A program made the translations under genes and the position numbers. The notes under the pieces are model-generated. The model did no database searches. It saw only the letters and a program-made list of their open reading frames with translations, and was not told where the DNA came from. From the NCBI RefSeq assembly GCF_002109325.1, contig NZ_CP015348.1, positions 2,977,501 through 3,041,500 of the forward strand: 64,000 nt of DNA. Reading direction: 5' to 3'. Position 1 is the first letter of the stretch. Every line of letters begins with the position of its first letter. Shown in pieces: positions 1 through 8,581 of the stretch. This DNA comes from Sporosarcina ureae. GTDB lineage: Bacteria; Bacillota; Bacilli; Bacillales_A; Planococcaceae.

Positions 1-1
1 A

Positions 2-1180
2 GCAGGAAAGGCGGCAAAGCGACAATTTAAACAGCCTACCATTCTGAAAACGATGGCTTCGGATACGCCATACGATCAAAAGGAAATGGCTGCTTTCATC
101 AGAAAAGTTTTCAAAAGCTATGGAGAAACAACTTATACACGCGGGTTGCTAGATCATGTATTGCAAACCGTGAAACAACAGCAAACGTTCACAGGTTTTT
201 TTACCTCGTTGATGAACGACTTGTTTACAAAGCACGGGTTGTTGTTTATGGATGCAGCCTATAAACCACTACGCCAATTGGAATCACCATATTTTTCGCA
301 AATGATTGAAAGCTCTGAAGCGATGGCAAGAAGTATCTACACAACAGAACAACAGCTTCAGTCACATGGTTACTCGAAGCCGATCGAATCCGAAGAGTCG
401 GATGCCAACATCTTTTATGTTCATGATACAGGGAGAATTTTGCTCCGAAGAAAAGACGGAAAGTTCGTTAATGAACAATCAGGTATTTCCTTCACGGAGC
501 AGAAGATGTATGAGCTTGCCAAGAATGAACCTTGGTTGCTAAGTAATAACGTAGCAACTAGACCCATTATGCAAGATTTGGTATTTCCTGTATTAGCATT
601 CGTTGGCGGACCGGGTGAAATTGCGTATTGGTCTTTGTTGAAAGATGCATTTCATATTATGGGTATCCATATGCCAGTCATCGTTCCAAGGCTTTCTATC
701 ACACTGGTCAACAGACAAGTCCAAGAAGCACTGGAACTGACAGATATTACGATGGCTCAAGTAATGGATTATCAATTACCGGAACATCAGGAACAATGGC
801 TAGAGCAACAAAGGGATGAGCCATTTGATCGTTTGCTTGACGAGACGAAGAGTCAACTAGAAGCACAGTATGAAAAGTTGCATACACATTTAGAAACGAC
901 AGATCCAAGCTTACTTCAATTACTTCAAAAGAATTTGCAGTTCCATAAGAGTCAGTTTGATTATTTACAGAAGAAAAAAGAACAATCAATCTTAGTGAAA
1001 CATCATGTACAGTACGAGCGTTACCATGTCATTTCTGAACAGCTATTTCCAGAAGGCTCCTTGCAAGAGCGTCTCTATTCGCCTTACTTCTACATGAATC
1101 AATTTGGCGAAGACTTGATAGACGAGTTACTAAAACAGTCGTATACCTTCGATGGATCTCATCAGCTCGTGTATTTATAA
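2..1180 (+). CDS. bshC: BshC, putative bacillithiol synthase (cysteine-adding), 5'-truncated by window
   Basis: The reading frame is open from base 2, so the gene starts before the window; 392 C-terminal residues are present and about 145-150 of a usual length near 540 are missing. BshC (YllA) is thought to add cysteine to glucosaminyl-malate in the last step of bacillithiol synthesis, in the cytosol. The central part (about 255-330 of the visible protein) is rich in Gln, Glu, Leu and Lys and looks like the family's coiled coil. The end (YSPYFYMNQFGEDLIDEL) is typical. The gene lies just upstream of mraZ, as in other Bacillales, and is followed by a terminator. The first ATG seen at 53 is internal and should not be taken as the start. 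Confidence 0.93.
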   Translation, partial: AGKAAKRQFKQPTILKTMASDTPYDQKEMAAFIRKVFKSYGETTYTRGLLDHVLQTVKQQQTFTGFFTSLMNDLFTKHGLLFMDAAYKPLRQLESPYFSQMIESSEAMARSIYTTEQQLQSHGYSKPIESEESDANIFYVHDTGRILLRRKDGKFVNEQSGISFTEQKMYELAKNEPWLLSNNVATRPIMQDLVFPVLAFVGGPGEIAYWSLLKDAFHIMGIHMPVIVPRLSITLVNRQVQEALELTDITMAQVMDYQLPEHQEQWLEQQRDEPFDRLLDETKSQLEAQYEKLHTHLETTDPSLLQLLQKNLQFHKSQFDYLQKKKEQSILVKHHVQYERYHVISEQLFPEGSLQERLYSPYFYMNQFGEDLIDELLKQSYTFDGSHQLVYL

Positions 1181-1190
1181 GAAACCCCTT

Positions 1191-1226
1191 AAACCCGTCA
1201 TTCGTTCTATGAATGGCGGGTTTAAT
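1191..1226 (+). terminator. Terminator after bshC
   Basis: A 13-bp inverted repeat (AAACCCGTCATTC / GAATGGCGGGTTT, one G-T pair) lies 10 bases after the bshC stop. The T stretch that follows is short (TTTAATTT), but the symmetry of the A-rich and T-rich flanks fits an intrinsic, possibly bidirectional, terminator. Confidence 0.75.
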
Positions 1227-1254
1227 TTGCGTTGAATGGATCGACTAGCAAGGA

Positions 1255-1385
1255 TGCTGGGTAGGGATTTTGCGGGCAAAGCTGTGCTCTCAACGCCCCA
1301 CTTTTACTCGCAAAAGCAGTCCTTCGTTACGGCTCTTCCCGCGGGCCCACCGGAAAGCGTCCCCAACTAGAGCTTCAATCCACTC
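1255..1385. repeat. Fragment of dispersed intergenic repeat with GGAAAGCGTCC core
   Basis: This lies in the 422-base gene-free stretch between bshC and mraZ. It is GC-richer than its surroundings, has the core GGAAAGCGTCC at 1352-1362, and has the GCGGGCCCACCGG context seen in common Bacillaceae intergenic repeats. The same core recurs at 19088, 39178 (inverted) and 41309. No open frame or terminal duplication is evident. From 1386 to 1505 I see nothing beyond AT-rich spacer; TTGACA at 1506-1511 has no good -10 partner. Confidence 0.45.
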
Positions 1386-1548
1386 GTACTCACTAATTGT
1401 TTAATTTTCACTGGGATTTCATCTTACGACAATTCCTAGTGTTACTAGCGAAAACAGTGGTTTTTTCGCGATATGAGCAGGAAAACAAATCAGAAAGAAG
1501 TACTATTGACACATTTTAATAAATATGAGAAGAAAAATAGCCAAGTGG

Positions 1549-1593
1549 GTGGAGGAAAGTGGGGGGATGTGGTACATTATTTCATACAGTGGG
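1549..1593 (+). promoter_or_regulatory. Probable MraZ operator: GTGG repeats in 10-bp phase
   Basis: GTGG occurs at 1549, 1559, 1569 and again at 1589, where it merges into the mraZ ribosome-binding site; another GTGGG is at 1545. MraZ proteins bind upstream of their own gene at direct repeats of a TGGG-like box spaced by one helical turn. The array ends about 10 bases before the mraZ ATG, so bound MraZ could block both transcription and start-site access. The assignment rests on spacing and position only. Confidence 0.6.
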
Positions 1594-1602
1594 GTGAATT
1601 AT

Positions 1603-2034
1603 ATGTTCATGGGAGAGTATCAACATTCAATTGATATGAAAGGTCGTCTGATTGTTCCTTCGAAATTTCGGGAACTGTTGGAAGATGGCTTTATTTTAAC
1701 CCGCGGACTTGATAATTGCTTGTTTGGATACCCACTGGACGAATGGCAAAAGCTTGAAGAAAAGTTGAAAGCGTTGCCGGTCACAAAAAAAGATGCTCGT
1801 GCATTCACTCGCTTCTTCTTCTCGGGAGCATGCGAAGCAAGTCTTGATAAGCAGGGGAGAGTCAATATACCTGCCAATTTACGAGAGTTCGCAAAGATTG
1901 AAAAGGACTGTATGATTATCGGTGTATCCAGCCGTATTGAAATTTGGTCTGCAGAACTTTGGGAAGCGTACTACGAGGAATCTGAGGAATCATTTAATGA
2001 CATTGCAGAAAACCTTATTGATTTTGAATTTTGA
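1603..2034 (+). CDS. mraZ: MraZ, transcriptional regulator of the division/cell-wall cluster
   Basis: This is a 143-residue protein, the usual MraZ length, made of two SpoVT-AbrB-like repeats. The start at ATG 1603 ([15 protein letters not shown]) is preferred over an upstream in-frame ATG at 1525 because the family begins here and GGGGTGA lies 6 bases upstream. Both copies of the family's D-x-K/Q-G-R loop are visible (DMKGRLIVP near residue 12, DKQGRVNIP near 85). MraZ forms ring-shaped oligomers on DNA and controls the mra (dcw) operon that it opens; phased GTGG boxes lie directly upstream. Its stop overlaps the spacer before rsmH, so the genes are co-transcribed. Confidence 0.95.
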   Translation: MFMGEYQHSIDMKGRLIVPSKFRELLEDGFILTRGLDNCLFGYPLDEWQKLEEKLKALPVTKKDARAFTRFFFSGACEASLDKQGRVNIPANLREFAKIEKDCMIIGVSSRIEIWSAELWEAYYEESEESFNDIAENLIDFEF

Positions 2035-2051
2035 AAGCAGGCGGAATAAAC

Positions 2052-2984
2052 ATGTTTAACCACACAACAGTATTACTGCATGAAGCCGTCGATGGCTTGC
2101 ATGTAAAGGAAGATGGCATTTACGTGGATTGCACACTTGGTGGTGCAGGTCACAGTGAAGAAATAGTCAAACTTCTTTCATCTAAAGGACAACTAATCTG
2201 CTTTGATCAAGATATGACGGCCATTGAAGCAGCACAACAAAAACTAGCGCACTATACAGCACAAGTACAATTTGTCCATGCAAACTTTAAGGACTTGAAA
2301 AATGAATTAGCGAAATTGGGAATATCTCATGTAGATGGCATTTTATATGACCTAGGAGTTTCTTCTCCACAATTGGATACAGCCGAGCGAGGATTCAGTT
2401 ACCATCTTGATGCACCATTGGATATGCGCATGGATACGTCTGCGCCATTGACAGCTTACGAAGTAGTCAATGAATGGTCGTATTCCGACTTGGTTAGGAT
2501 ATTTTTCCGCTACGGTGAAGAGAAGTTCTCAAAGCAAATCGTCCGTAAAATTGAAGAAGCACGCGCTGATGCGCCTATACGTACAACAGGGGAACTCGCC
2601 GAACTTATTAAAACGGGTATTCCAGCAGCTGCCAGAAGAACCGGTGGCCATCCTGCGAAACGTGTTTTCCAGGCTATCCGAATTGCGGTAAATGATGAGT
2701 TGGGAGCAGCTGAGCAATCTTTAACTGACGCCCTCACGTTATTACGTGAATGAGGTCGAATCAGCGTCATTACTTTCCATTCACTTGAAGATCGCTTATG
2801 TAAAACCATATTTAAGGAAGCATCTTCTATGCCAGAGTTGCCGCCGAACTTACCTATTATACCTGAGGGAATGGATCCGGACTTCCGTCTAATTACTCGC
2901 AAGCCGATCATCCCGACAGATGAAGAAATAGAGCATAACAAACGTGCTAGATCAGCAAAATTACGAATCATTGAGAAAAAATAG
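2052..2984 (+). pseudogene. rsmH: RsmH (MraW), 16S rRNA C1402 N4-methyltransferase, interrupted by an in-frame TGA
   Basis: Read through, the frame encodes about 310 residues, the normal RsmH length, from ATG 2052 ([13 protein letters not shown]) to TAG 2982. The SAM-binding site ([10 protein letters not shown]) and the family core ([14 protein letters not shown]) are intact. Codon 234 at 2751-2753 is TGA where the family has Gly of the [15 protein letters not shown] motif; GGA to TGA is one substitution. The frame continues correctly after it ([17 protein letters not shown]). RsmH methylates C1402 of 16S rRNA with RsmI and is dispensable in many bacteria. The truncated product would lack its last quarter. 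A sequence error, a recent nonsense mutation or UGA readthrough are all possible. Confidence 0.88.
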
Positions 2985-3001
2985 AAAAGGGGAATCAAGC
3001 C

Positions 3002-3373
3002 ATGGGACTAGAACAACGGAACCTTAATACGCCACAGACACCGGAGGTAGAACAACATACTGATCAAAATCAGCAACAGGTTGTCCGCCGTGTAAAAAAA
3101 CGTTTTTCTAAGGGCGAAAAGGTATTGTTCACTTTATTTGCAGCATTTACAATCGGTACTTCATCTATGCTTTTACAGACACACTCAGATATAAACGCTG
3201 TCAATAAAGAAGTGCAGTTGATGAATACGGAAATTGAAAATACTACAAAACAGAATAATGAATTGTCCATTCAAGTGAGTGACAAATCCACCTACGAACG
3301 TATTTGGAAAAAAGCACAAGAGAATGGTTTGAACCTTAACGAAAGTAACGTAAAGGTCGTACCAGGACGATGA
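3002..3373 (+). CDS. ftsL: FtsL, cell-division protein
   Basis: This is a 123-residue bitopic membrane protein with a basic cytoplasmic N-terminus (VRRVKKRFSKGEK), one membrane segment at about 41-58, and an extracytoplasmic part predicted to form a coiled coil (about 62-105). FtsL binds DivIB/FtsQ and DivIC/FtsB and helps activate the septal synthase made of a SEDS protein and PBP2B. Sequence conservation in this family is weak; the call rests on size, topology and position between rsmH and pbpB. AAAGGGGAA lies upstream of ATG 3002, and the stop overlaps the pbpB start (ATGA). Confidence 0.9.
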   Translation: MGLEQRNLNTPQTPEVEQHTDQNQQQVVRRVKKRFSKGEKVLFTLFAAFTIGTSSMLLQTHSDINAVNKEVQLMNTEIENTTKQNNELSIQVSDKSTYERIWKKAQENGLNLNESNVKVVPGR

Positions 3374-5595
3374 AGAAGTTTCGCTTTCAATGGGGAGCCT
3401 TTCTAATGTTTGTAGTATTCGGAGGGCTCTTTTTCATATTATTCGGCAGAATTCTTTTTATTCAGATGACGGGCCAAGTAGACGGTAAAGAATTAGCGAA
3501 GATCGCTTCTAACCAATATGAAAGAAATGCAGTCTTACAAGCTAGCCGCGGCGCTATCGTAGACCGAAACGACGTGGCAATTGCATCGGATACATTAAGT
3601 TATCATGTAGTCGCTGTACTTAATGAAGCTGCAAGTAAAAATAGTAAGAGAAAATATCATGTGATTGATTATAAAGAAACAGCTAAAGTACTGGCCAAGT
3701 ATTTACCGCTAAAAGAACGTGAAATTTACGATAAAATGGAAAATGCTAGAGAGGGAGCATGGCAAATTGAGTTTGGTCGTGCCGGTAAAGATCTAAACCG
3801 AGAAACGGTATTGAAAATGAAGGAAGAACTCGATAGAAAAAAATTATCGGGTATTTTGTTTGTAGAGGGTAAAAAACGATTCTATCCTAATGGTCGATTC
3901 GCTTCGTACTTAGTGGGCTTTGCTCAAAAAGAAGAAACGGAAAATAACCAAACAGTCACCAAAGGAAAAATGGGGCTTGAAAAAACGTATGACAAGCAAC
4001 TAACCGGTGTCGATGGAAAAGTGAATTACCAAGCGGATGTCTGGGGTACTTTATTACCTACTGCTAGCAAACAAATTGAAGAACCACAAGACGGTCAGAC
4101 GATTAAACTGACATTGGATAAGACAATCAGTAATTTCGTGGAAGAAGCGATGGATAAAGTAGAAGAGGAATACTCGCCTAAAAAAATGCTAGTGCTCGTA
4201 TCTAATCCTAAAACAGGAGAAATTTTAGCGATGAGCCAGCGGCCAACGTTTAATCCTATGACTAGGGAAGGTCTGACAGAAAACTGGCTGAATGATGCAG
4301 TTGAGCAGACGATTGAACCAGGTTCTCCAATGAAGATGTTCACGTTGGCAACTGCCGTGGAAGAGGGCAAATGGGAACCAGACGAATATTTCCGATCTGG
4401 ATCTTATCAAATCTACGATCAAACAATTCGTGATGTCAATGTAGATGGCTGGGGCACGATCACCTTCCTTGAAGGATTGCAACGTTCCTCTAACGTAGGG
4501 ATGGCGTACTTGCTGGAAAGAATCGGAGATCAGAAATTTATCGAGTACGTTCATAAGTTCGGTTTTGGAAAACGAACTGGGATAGATTTGCCAAATGAAG
4601 CGCCCGGTGTTGTACTAGATAATTATCCATCTGAAAGATTGACGACTTCTTACGGACAAGGGTCAACGGTCACGCCATTACAGATGATTCAGGCGGCTTC
4701 TGCAATTGCAAATAACGGGGTAATGATGAAGCCGTATGTAATTGATCAAATTATTGATCCGAATACGGAAGAAGTATTGGAGAATCATGAGCCTGAAGAG
4801 AGCGGATCACCAATCTCTGCAGCGACCGCTAAAGAAGTGCGGGAAATTTTAGCGACAACTGTTACTTCAGAAAATGGTACTGCCAAAAAATATCATTTAG
4901 AAAATTACGCAGTAGGTGGTAAAACTGGTACTGCCCAACTCCCCCAAAAAGGTAGTAAGGATTATATGACGGGGGCTGGGAACTATTTGTACTCATTCCT
5001 AGGAATGGCACCAATTGATGATCCTCAACTTTTGATTTACGTAACAGTTCAGCAACCGAAATTAAAAGTAGGAGAGCTAGGTTCAGATCCTGTATCGAAA
5101 GTGTTTAATCCAATTATGGAAAACAGCTTAAAGTATTTGAACATTGCACCTGATGATGAACAAGTAGTTCCCGTCAAAAAGGTTGGGGATTATGAAGGGG
5201 AAGATGCAGAAACGGCAGCTTCTTTGGCTGTTGAGGATGGCTTCCAAACCGTGTTGATCGGAGAGGGTGGCAAGGTATCCAAACAAATACCAAAAGCAGA
5301 CACGAAGTTAACGGAGGATTCGATAGTCTTGTTGGAAACAAAAGGAGACACGACATTCCCTGATATGACAGGTTGGTCTAAAAAGATGGTACTTTCATTT
5401 ACACATCTTTCAAAGTTGGATATTCGAATCAATGGCGAAGGTTATGTTGTTGGACAAAGCATCACAGAAGGGACGTCAGTAAACAAGAATGATCCAATTG
5501 TCGTAGAACTTCGAACGCCGGAGCAACAATATAATAAAAAGAAAAGTAATGATAATAAAGAAGAGAGCGAAGAGGAGCAAATCATGGGTGGCTAA
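3370..5595 (+). CDS. pbpB: PBP2B, division-specific penicillin-binding protein (transpeptidase)
   Basis: This 741-residue class B penicillin-binding protein cross-links septal peptidoglycan. It has an N-terminal membrane anchor (about 8-32), a dimerisation domain beginning at ASRGAIVDRN, and a transpeptidase domain with the three active-site motifs: S319-P-M-K322, S373-S-N375 and K518-T-G520. Two PASTA-like repeats follow from about 600, then a hydrophilic Lys/Glu-rich tail. The ATG overlaps the ftsL stop by four bases, so translation is likely coupled. Its partners would be the SEDS glycosyltransferase FtsW (not in this window) and the FtsL-DivIB-DivIC complex. All catalytic residues are intact. 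Confidence 0.96.
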   Translation: MKKFRFQWGAFLMFVVFGGLFFILFGRILFIQMTGQVDGKELAKIASNQYERNAVLQASRGAIVDRNDVAIASDTLSYHVVAVLNEAASKNSKRKYHVIDYKETAKVLAKYLPLKEREIYDKMENAREGAWQIEFGRAGKDLNRETVLKMKEELDRKKLSGILFVEGKKRFYPNGRFASYLVGFAQKEETENNQTVTKGKMGLEKTYDKQLTGVDGKVNYQADVWGTLLPTASKQIEEPQDGQTIKLTLDKTISNFVEEAMDKVEEEYSPKKMLVLVSNPKTGEILAMSQRPTFNPMTREGLTENWLNDAVEQTIEPGSPMKMFTLATAVEEGKWEPDEYFRSGSYQIYDQTIRDVNVDGWGTITFLEGLQRSSNVGMAYLLERIGDQKFIEYVHKFGFGKRTGIDLPNEAPGVVLDNYPSERLTTSYGQGSTVTPLQMIQAASAIANNGVMMKPYVIDQIIDPNTEEVLENHEPEESGSPISAATAKEVREILATTVTSENGTAKKYHLENYAVGGKTGTAQLPQKGSKDYMTGAGNYLYSFLGMAPIDDPQLLIYVTVQQPKLKVGELGSDPVSKVFNPIMENSLKYLNIAPDDEQVVPVKKVGDYEGEDAETAASLAVEDGFQTVLIGEGGKVSKQIPKADTKLTEDSIVLLETKGDTTFPDMTGWSKKMVLSFTHLSKLDIRINGEGYVVGQSITEGTSVNKNDPIVVELRTPEQQYNKKKSNDNKEESEEEQIMGG

Positions 5596-5649
5596 TGTAT
5601 AGCACGCAATTTCACAGCATACCTTAATAGAAAAAAAGGTAGTGAGTCT

Positions 5650-7563
5650 TTGCGGTCATTTATTGATATGCAGTCAAAAAAACGTTTACGTGTAGCCTTC
5701 ATTTGTTTTCTCCTCGGTCTACTACTCGTTATAGGGAAACTATTTCATGTGCAGATCATTAAACATGAGTGGCTGAAAGAAAAAGCGGAAGAAAACTGGG
5801 ATATTGAAGTACCTTTTGGAGCTATGCGTGGGAATATTACGGATCGAAGTGGGAAGTTAATTGTTGGAAACAAACTAGCGCCCACGTTATATTTCATGCC
5901 AGCACAAAATCCTGACATTTCCAGTGATATACCTGCGATTGCAAAAATTCTTCAAATGCCTCCAAAAACATTGGAGGAGAAACTGAAGAAAAAAACCTAT
6001 ATGGTGAAACTAGCTCCCGAAGGAAAAAACATCACCAAAGAGCAAGGGGATGAGATCTCGAAACTGCAAGTCGCCGGCTTGTATGTAGGTGTAGATTTTA
6101 TCCGTTACTATCCATATGATGATCTGTTAGCTCGTTTGCTTGGTTTTACTGGATATGATGGCAATGGCTTAGCGGGAATTGAGTATGCGTACGATGAAAT
6201 TCTGAACGGAACAGGGGACAAAGTACGACTGTTCACTGATGCCAAAGGAATTGCCTTGCCTCATGTAGAGGATAGCTTCGAACATGGCAAAGATGGCTCG
6301 ACTTTGGAACTGACGATTGATCTTAAAATGCATCAAATCGTGGAACGCGAACTGATTCAAGCGATGGAGAAGTATGATGCAACACAGGCGTTAGCTATCA
6401 TTATGAATCCGAAAACGGGTGAATTATTGTCACTAGCATCCGTGCCAGGTTTTGATCCACGCGAATATCAATCAGCGGATTCCACTATCTATAACCGCAA
6501 CTTGCCTGTATGGATGACATACGAGCCAGGCTCCACATTCAAAATTCTTACCTTGGCAGCCAGCTTGGAAGAAGACGTCATCGATTTGGAAAATGAAAAC
6601 TTTTATGATCCTGGTTACAAAATCGTTGCAAATGCCAGATTACGATGCTGGAAACGAGAAGGTCATAAAGATCAAACATTTTTGGAAGTAGTAGAGAATT
6701 CATGTAACCCGGGTTTCATTACGATGGGGCAGCGACTCGGTAGTGAAAGGTTAGATCGCTATATACGTGAATTTGGCTTCGGTAGCTCAACAGAATCAGG
6801 CATCGCTGGAGAATCGAAAGGTATTTTGTTTTCCAAGGAAGCATTTGGACCTGTTGAACAGGCAACCACTTCGTTCGGGCAAGGAATCTCTGTCACCCCG
6901 ATTCAACAAGTGCAAGCTGTTGCCGCAGCTATTAATGGTGGTAAACTTTATAAGCCCTATATTGTTAAATCCATAAAAGACTCTGACGGTAAGACGATTA
7001 AAGAATTCAAACCTGAATTGAAAAGACAAGTAATCAGCGAAGAAACATCAGCTAAAGTGCGTCACGCTCTTGAATCAGTTGTAGCGAATGGATCAGGTCG
7101 TAATGCTTTTGCAGAAGGTCTTCGAATAGGTGGTAAAACAGGGACGGCACAGAAAGTAGAGAATGGTCGCTATAAAGATGGTGATTATATTGTCTCCTTC
7201 ATTGGTTTCGCGCCTGCAGATGATCCTGAACTACTCGTATATCTAGCGATCGATAGTCCGAAAAACTCGATTCAATTCGGAGGAGTTATCGCTGCACCGA
7301 TCGTCGGACGAATCATTGAAGAAATTGCTCCAATCGCTAACATAGAACGAAGGAAAGAACAGTTAGAAAAAGAGTACCGATGGGGAGACGCGATCACATT
7401 CCGTTCACCTGATTTACTTGGAATGAATGAAAAAGAATTGTTGTCTCAAAATTACACATTCAAAGTTAAGTGGCATGGAAAAGGTAAGAAGGTTATTCGA
7501 CAGTTACCAGCTCCTAATACTTTGATGACCGTGGAAGACACAATTCATTTGTACACAGAATAA
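5650..7563 (+). CDS. spoVD: SpoVD, sporulation-specific penicillin-binding protein
   Basis: This 637-residue class B transpeptidase resembles the preceding gene but has only one C-terminal PASTA-like repeat, as SpoVD does; in B. subtilis SpoVD makes spore-cortex peptidoglycan with SpoVE. Motifs are S295-T-F-K298, S351-C-N353 and K496-T-G498. A membrane anchor spans about 13-32. The start is TTG at 5650, with AAAGGTAGTGAG just upstream; ATG 5668 is a possible alternative. The Cys within SCN (C352) matches the SpoVD family, where redox control by StoA acts on cysteines. It follows pbpB after 54 bases, and the SEDS protein encoded at 9989 is its likely partner. Confidence 0.94.
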   Translation: MRSFIDMQSKKRLRVAFICFLLGLLLVIGKLFHVQIIKHEWLKEKAEENWDIEVPFGAMRGNITDRSGKLIVGNKLAPTLYFMPAQNPDISSDIPAIAKILQMPPKTLEEKLKKKTYMVKLAPEGKNITKEQGDEISKLQVAGLYVGVDFIRYYPYDDLLARLLGFTGYDGNGLAGIEYAYDEILNGTGDKVRLFTDAKGIALPHVEDSFEHGKDGSTLELTIDLKMHQIVERELIQAMEKYDATQALAIIMNPKTGELLSLASVPGFDPREYQSADSTIYNRNLPVWMTYEPGSTFKILTLAASLEEDVIDLENENFYDPGYKIVANARLRCWKREGHKDQTFLEVVENSCNPGFITMGQRLGSERLDRYIREFGFGSSTESGIAGESKGILFSKEAFGPVEQATTSFGQGISVTPIQQVQAVAAAINGGKLYKPYIVKSIKDSDGKTIKEFKPELKRQVISEETSAKVRHALESVVANGSGRNAFAEGLRIGGKTGTAQKVENGRYKDGDYIVSFIGFAPADDPELLVYLAIDSPKNSIQFGGVIAAPIVGRIIEEIAPIANIERRKEQLEKEYRWGDAITFRSPDLLGMNEKELLSQNYTFKVKWHGKGKKVIRQLPAPNTLMTVEDTIHLYTE

Positions 7564-7609
7564 GCAGTGCTTCACTGACACGCAATTGATAGTAGAAGGA
7601 GAACTTAAC

Positions 7610-8581
7610 ATGACACTCGGCACCACAGTCACGATAATCGCTGTTTCATTTTTTGTATCAGCGATTATCGGGGTGATCATCATCCCATTACTTAGAAGGT
7701 TGAAATTTGGTCAAAGTATACGAGAAGAGGGCCCACAAGCGCATATGAAAAAAGCGGGTACTCCCACTATGGGAGGACTCATCTTCCTTCTTTCTATATT
7801 GATTTCAACACTAACTTTATCTTACATAAACGACACACTAACTACTCATACGATTGTGTTATTGATCGTGCTGATCGGTTTCGGAATCATCGGCTTCCTC
7901 GATGATTTTATTATTATCGTAGCGAAGCGCAACTTAGGATTGACATCACTTCAGAAATTAATCGGTCAGATCATTATTGCGATCGTTGCCTTTTTCTTAC
8001 TGAAACTCGGACCATTCGAAACGACCGTAACGATTCCTTTCACGGATCTTGGGATAGATCTCGGTGTGTTTTATGTGGCGTTTTTAGTGTTTTGGCTTGT
8101 AGGTTTTTCTAACGCAGTCAATTTAACGGATGGCTTAGATGGTCTAGTAGGCGGAACATCGACTATTGCATTCTCTGCCTTCGGTGTATTTGCGTTAGCG
8201 TATGAGCAAAATGATATTGCGTTATTTGCATTTGTAGTAGCGGGTGCAATGCTTGGATTTTTATTATTCAACATCAAACCAGCGAAAGTATTTATGGGTG
8301 ACACAGGTTCACTGGCATTAGGAGGGGCACTCGCTATGATTTCAGTATTGATCAAACAGGAGTTGTTGCTGTTGGTCATCGGAATTGTATTCGTAGTAGA
8401 AACGCTTTCTGTCATTATTCAAGTTATCAGTTTTAAAATGACTGGAAAACGCGTATTTAAAATGAGTCCCATTCATCATCACTTTGAATTATCTGGCTGG
8501 TCAGAATGGAAAGTAGTGATTGTGTTCTGGGGTGTGGCATTGCTTGCTGCCCTCGTACCGGTCTTCTTGGAGGTTATGTAA
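7610..8581 (+). CDS. mraY: MraY, phospho-MurNAc-pentapeptide transferase
   Basis: This is a 323-residue polytopic membrane protein with about ten hydrophobic segments. It transfers phospho-MurNAc-pentapeptide from UDP to undecaprenyl phosphate to make lipid I. Signature motifs are present: GTPTMGGL near the start, DDF (adjacent acidic pair), NAVNLTDGLDGL, and the C-terminal HHHFE. ATG 7610 is chosen over an upstream in-frame ATG at 7586 because AGAAGGAG lies just before it and the family begins with a short lumenal segment. It directly follows spoVD here, whereas B. subtilis has murE between the two. Confidence 0.96.
   Translation: MTLGTTVTIIAVSFFVSAIIGVIIIPLLRRLKFGQSIREEGPQAHMKKAGTPTMGGLIFLLSILISTLTLSYINDTLTTHTIVLLIVLIGFGIIGFLDDFIIIVAKRNLGLTSLQKLIGQIIIAIVAFFLLKLGPFETTVTIPFTDLGIDLGVFYVAFLVFWLVGFSNAVNLTDGLDGLVGGTSTIAFSAFGVFALAYEQNDIALFAFVVAGAMLGFLLFNIKPAKVFMGDTGSLALGGALAMISVLIKQELLLLVIGIVFVVETLSVIIQVISFKMTGKRVFKMSPIHHHFELSGWSEWKVVIVFWGVALLAALVPVFLEVM

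Noticed and set aside
2751..2753. TGA in rsmH as a selenocysteine codon
   Set aside because: The aligned residue in RsmH is Gly, not Cys; no SECIS-like hairpin was recognised directly after it, and Bacillales of this type usually lack the selenocysteine machinery.
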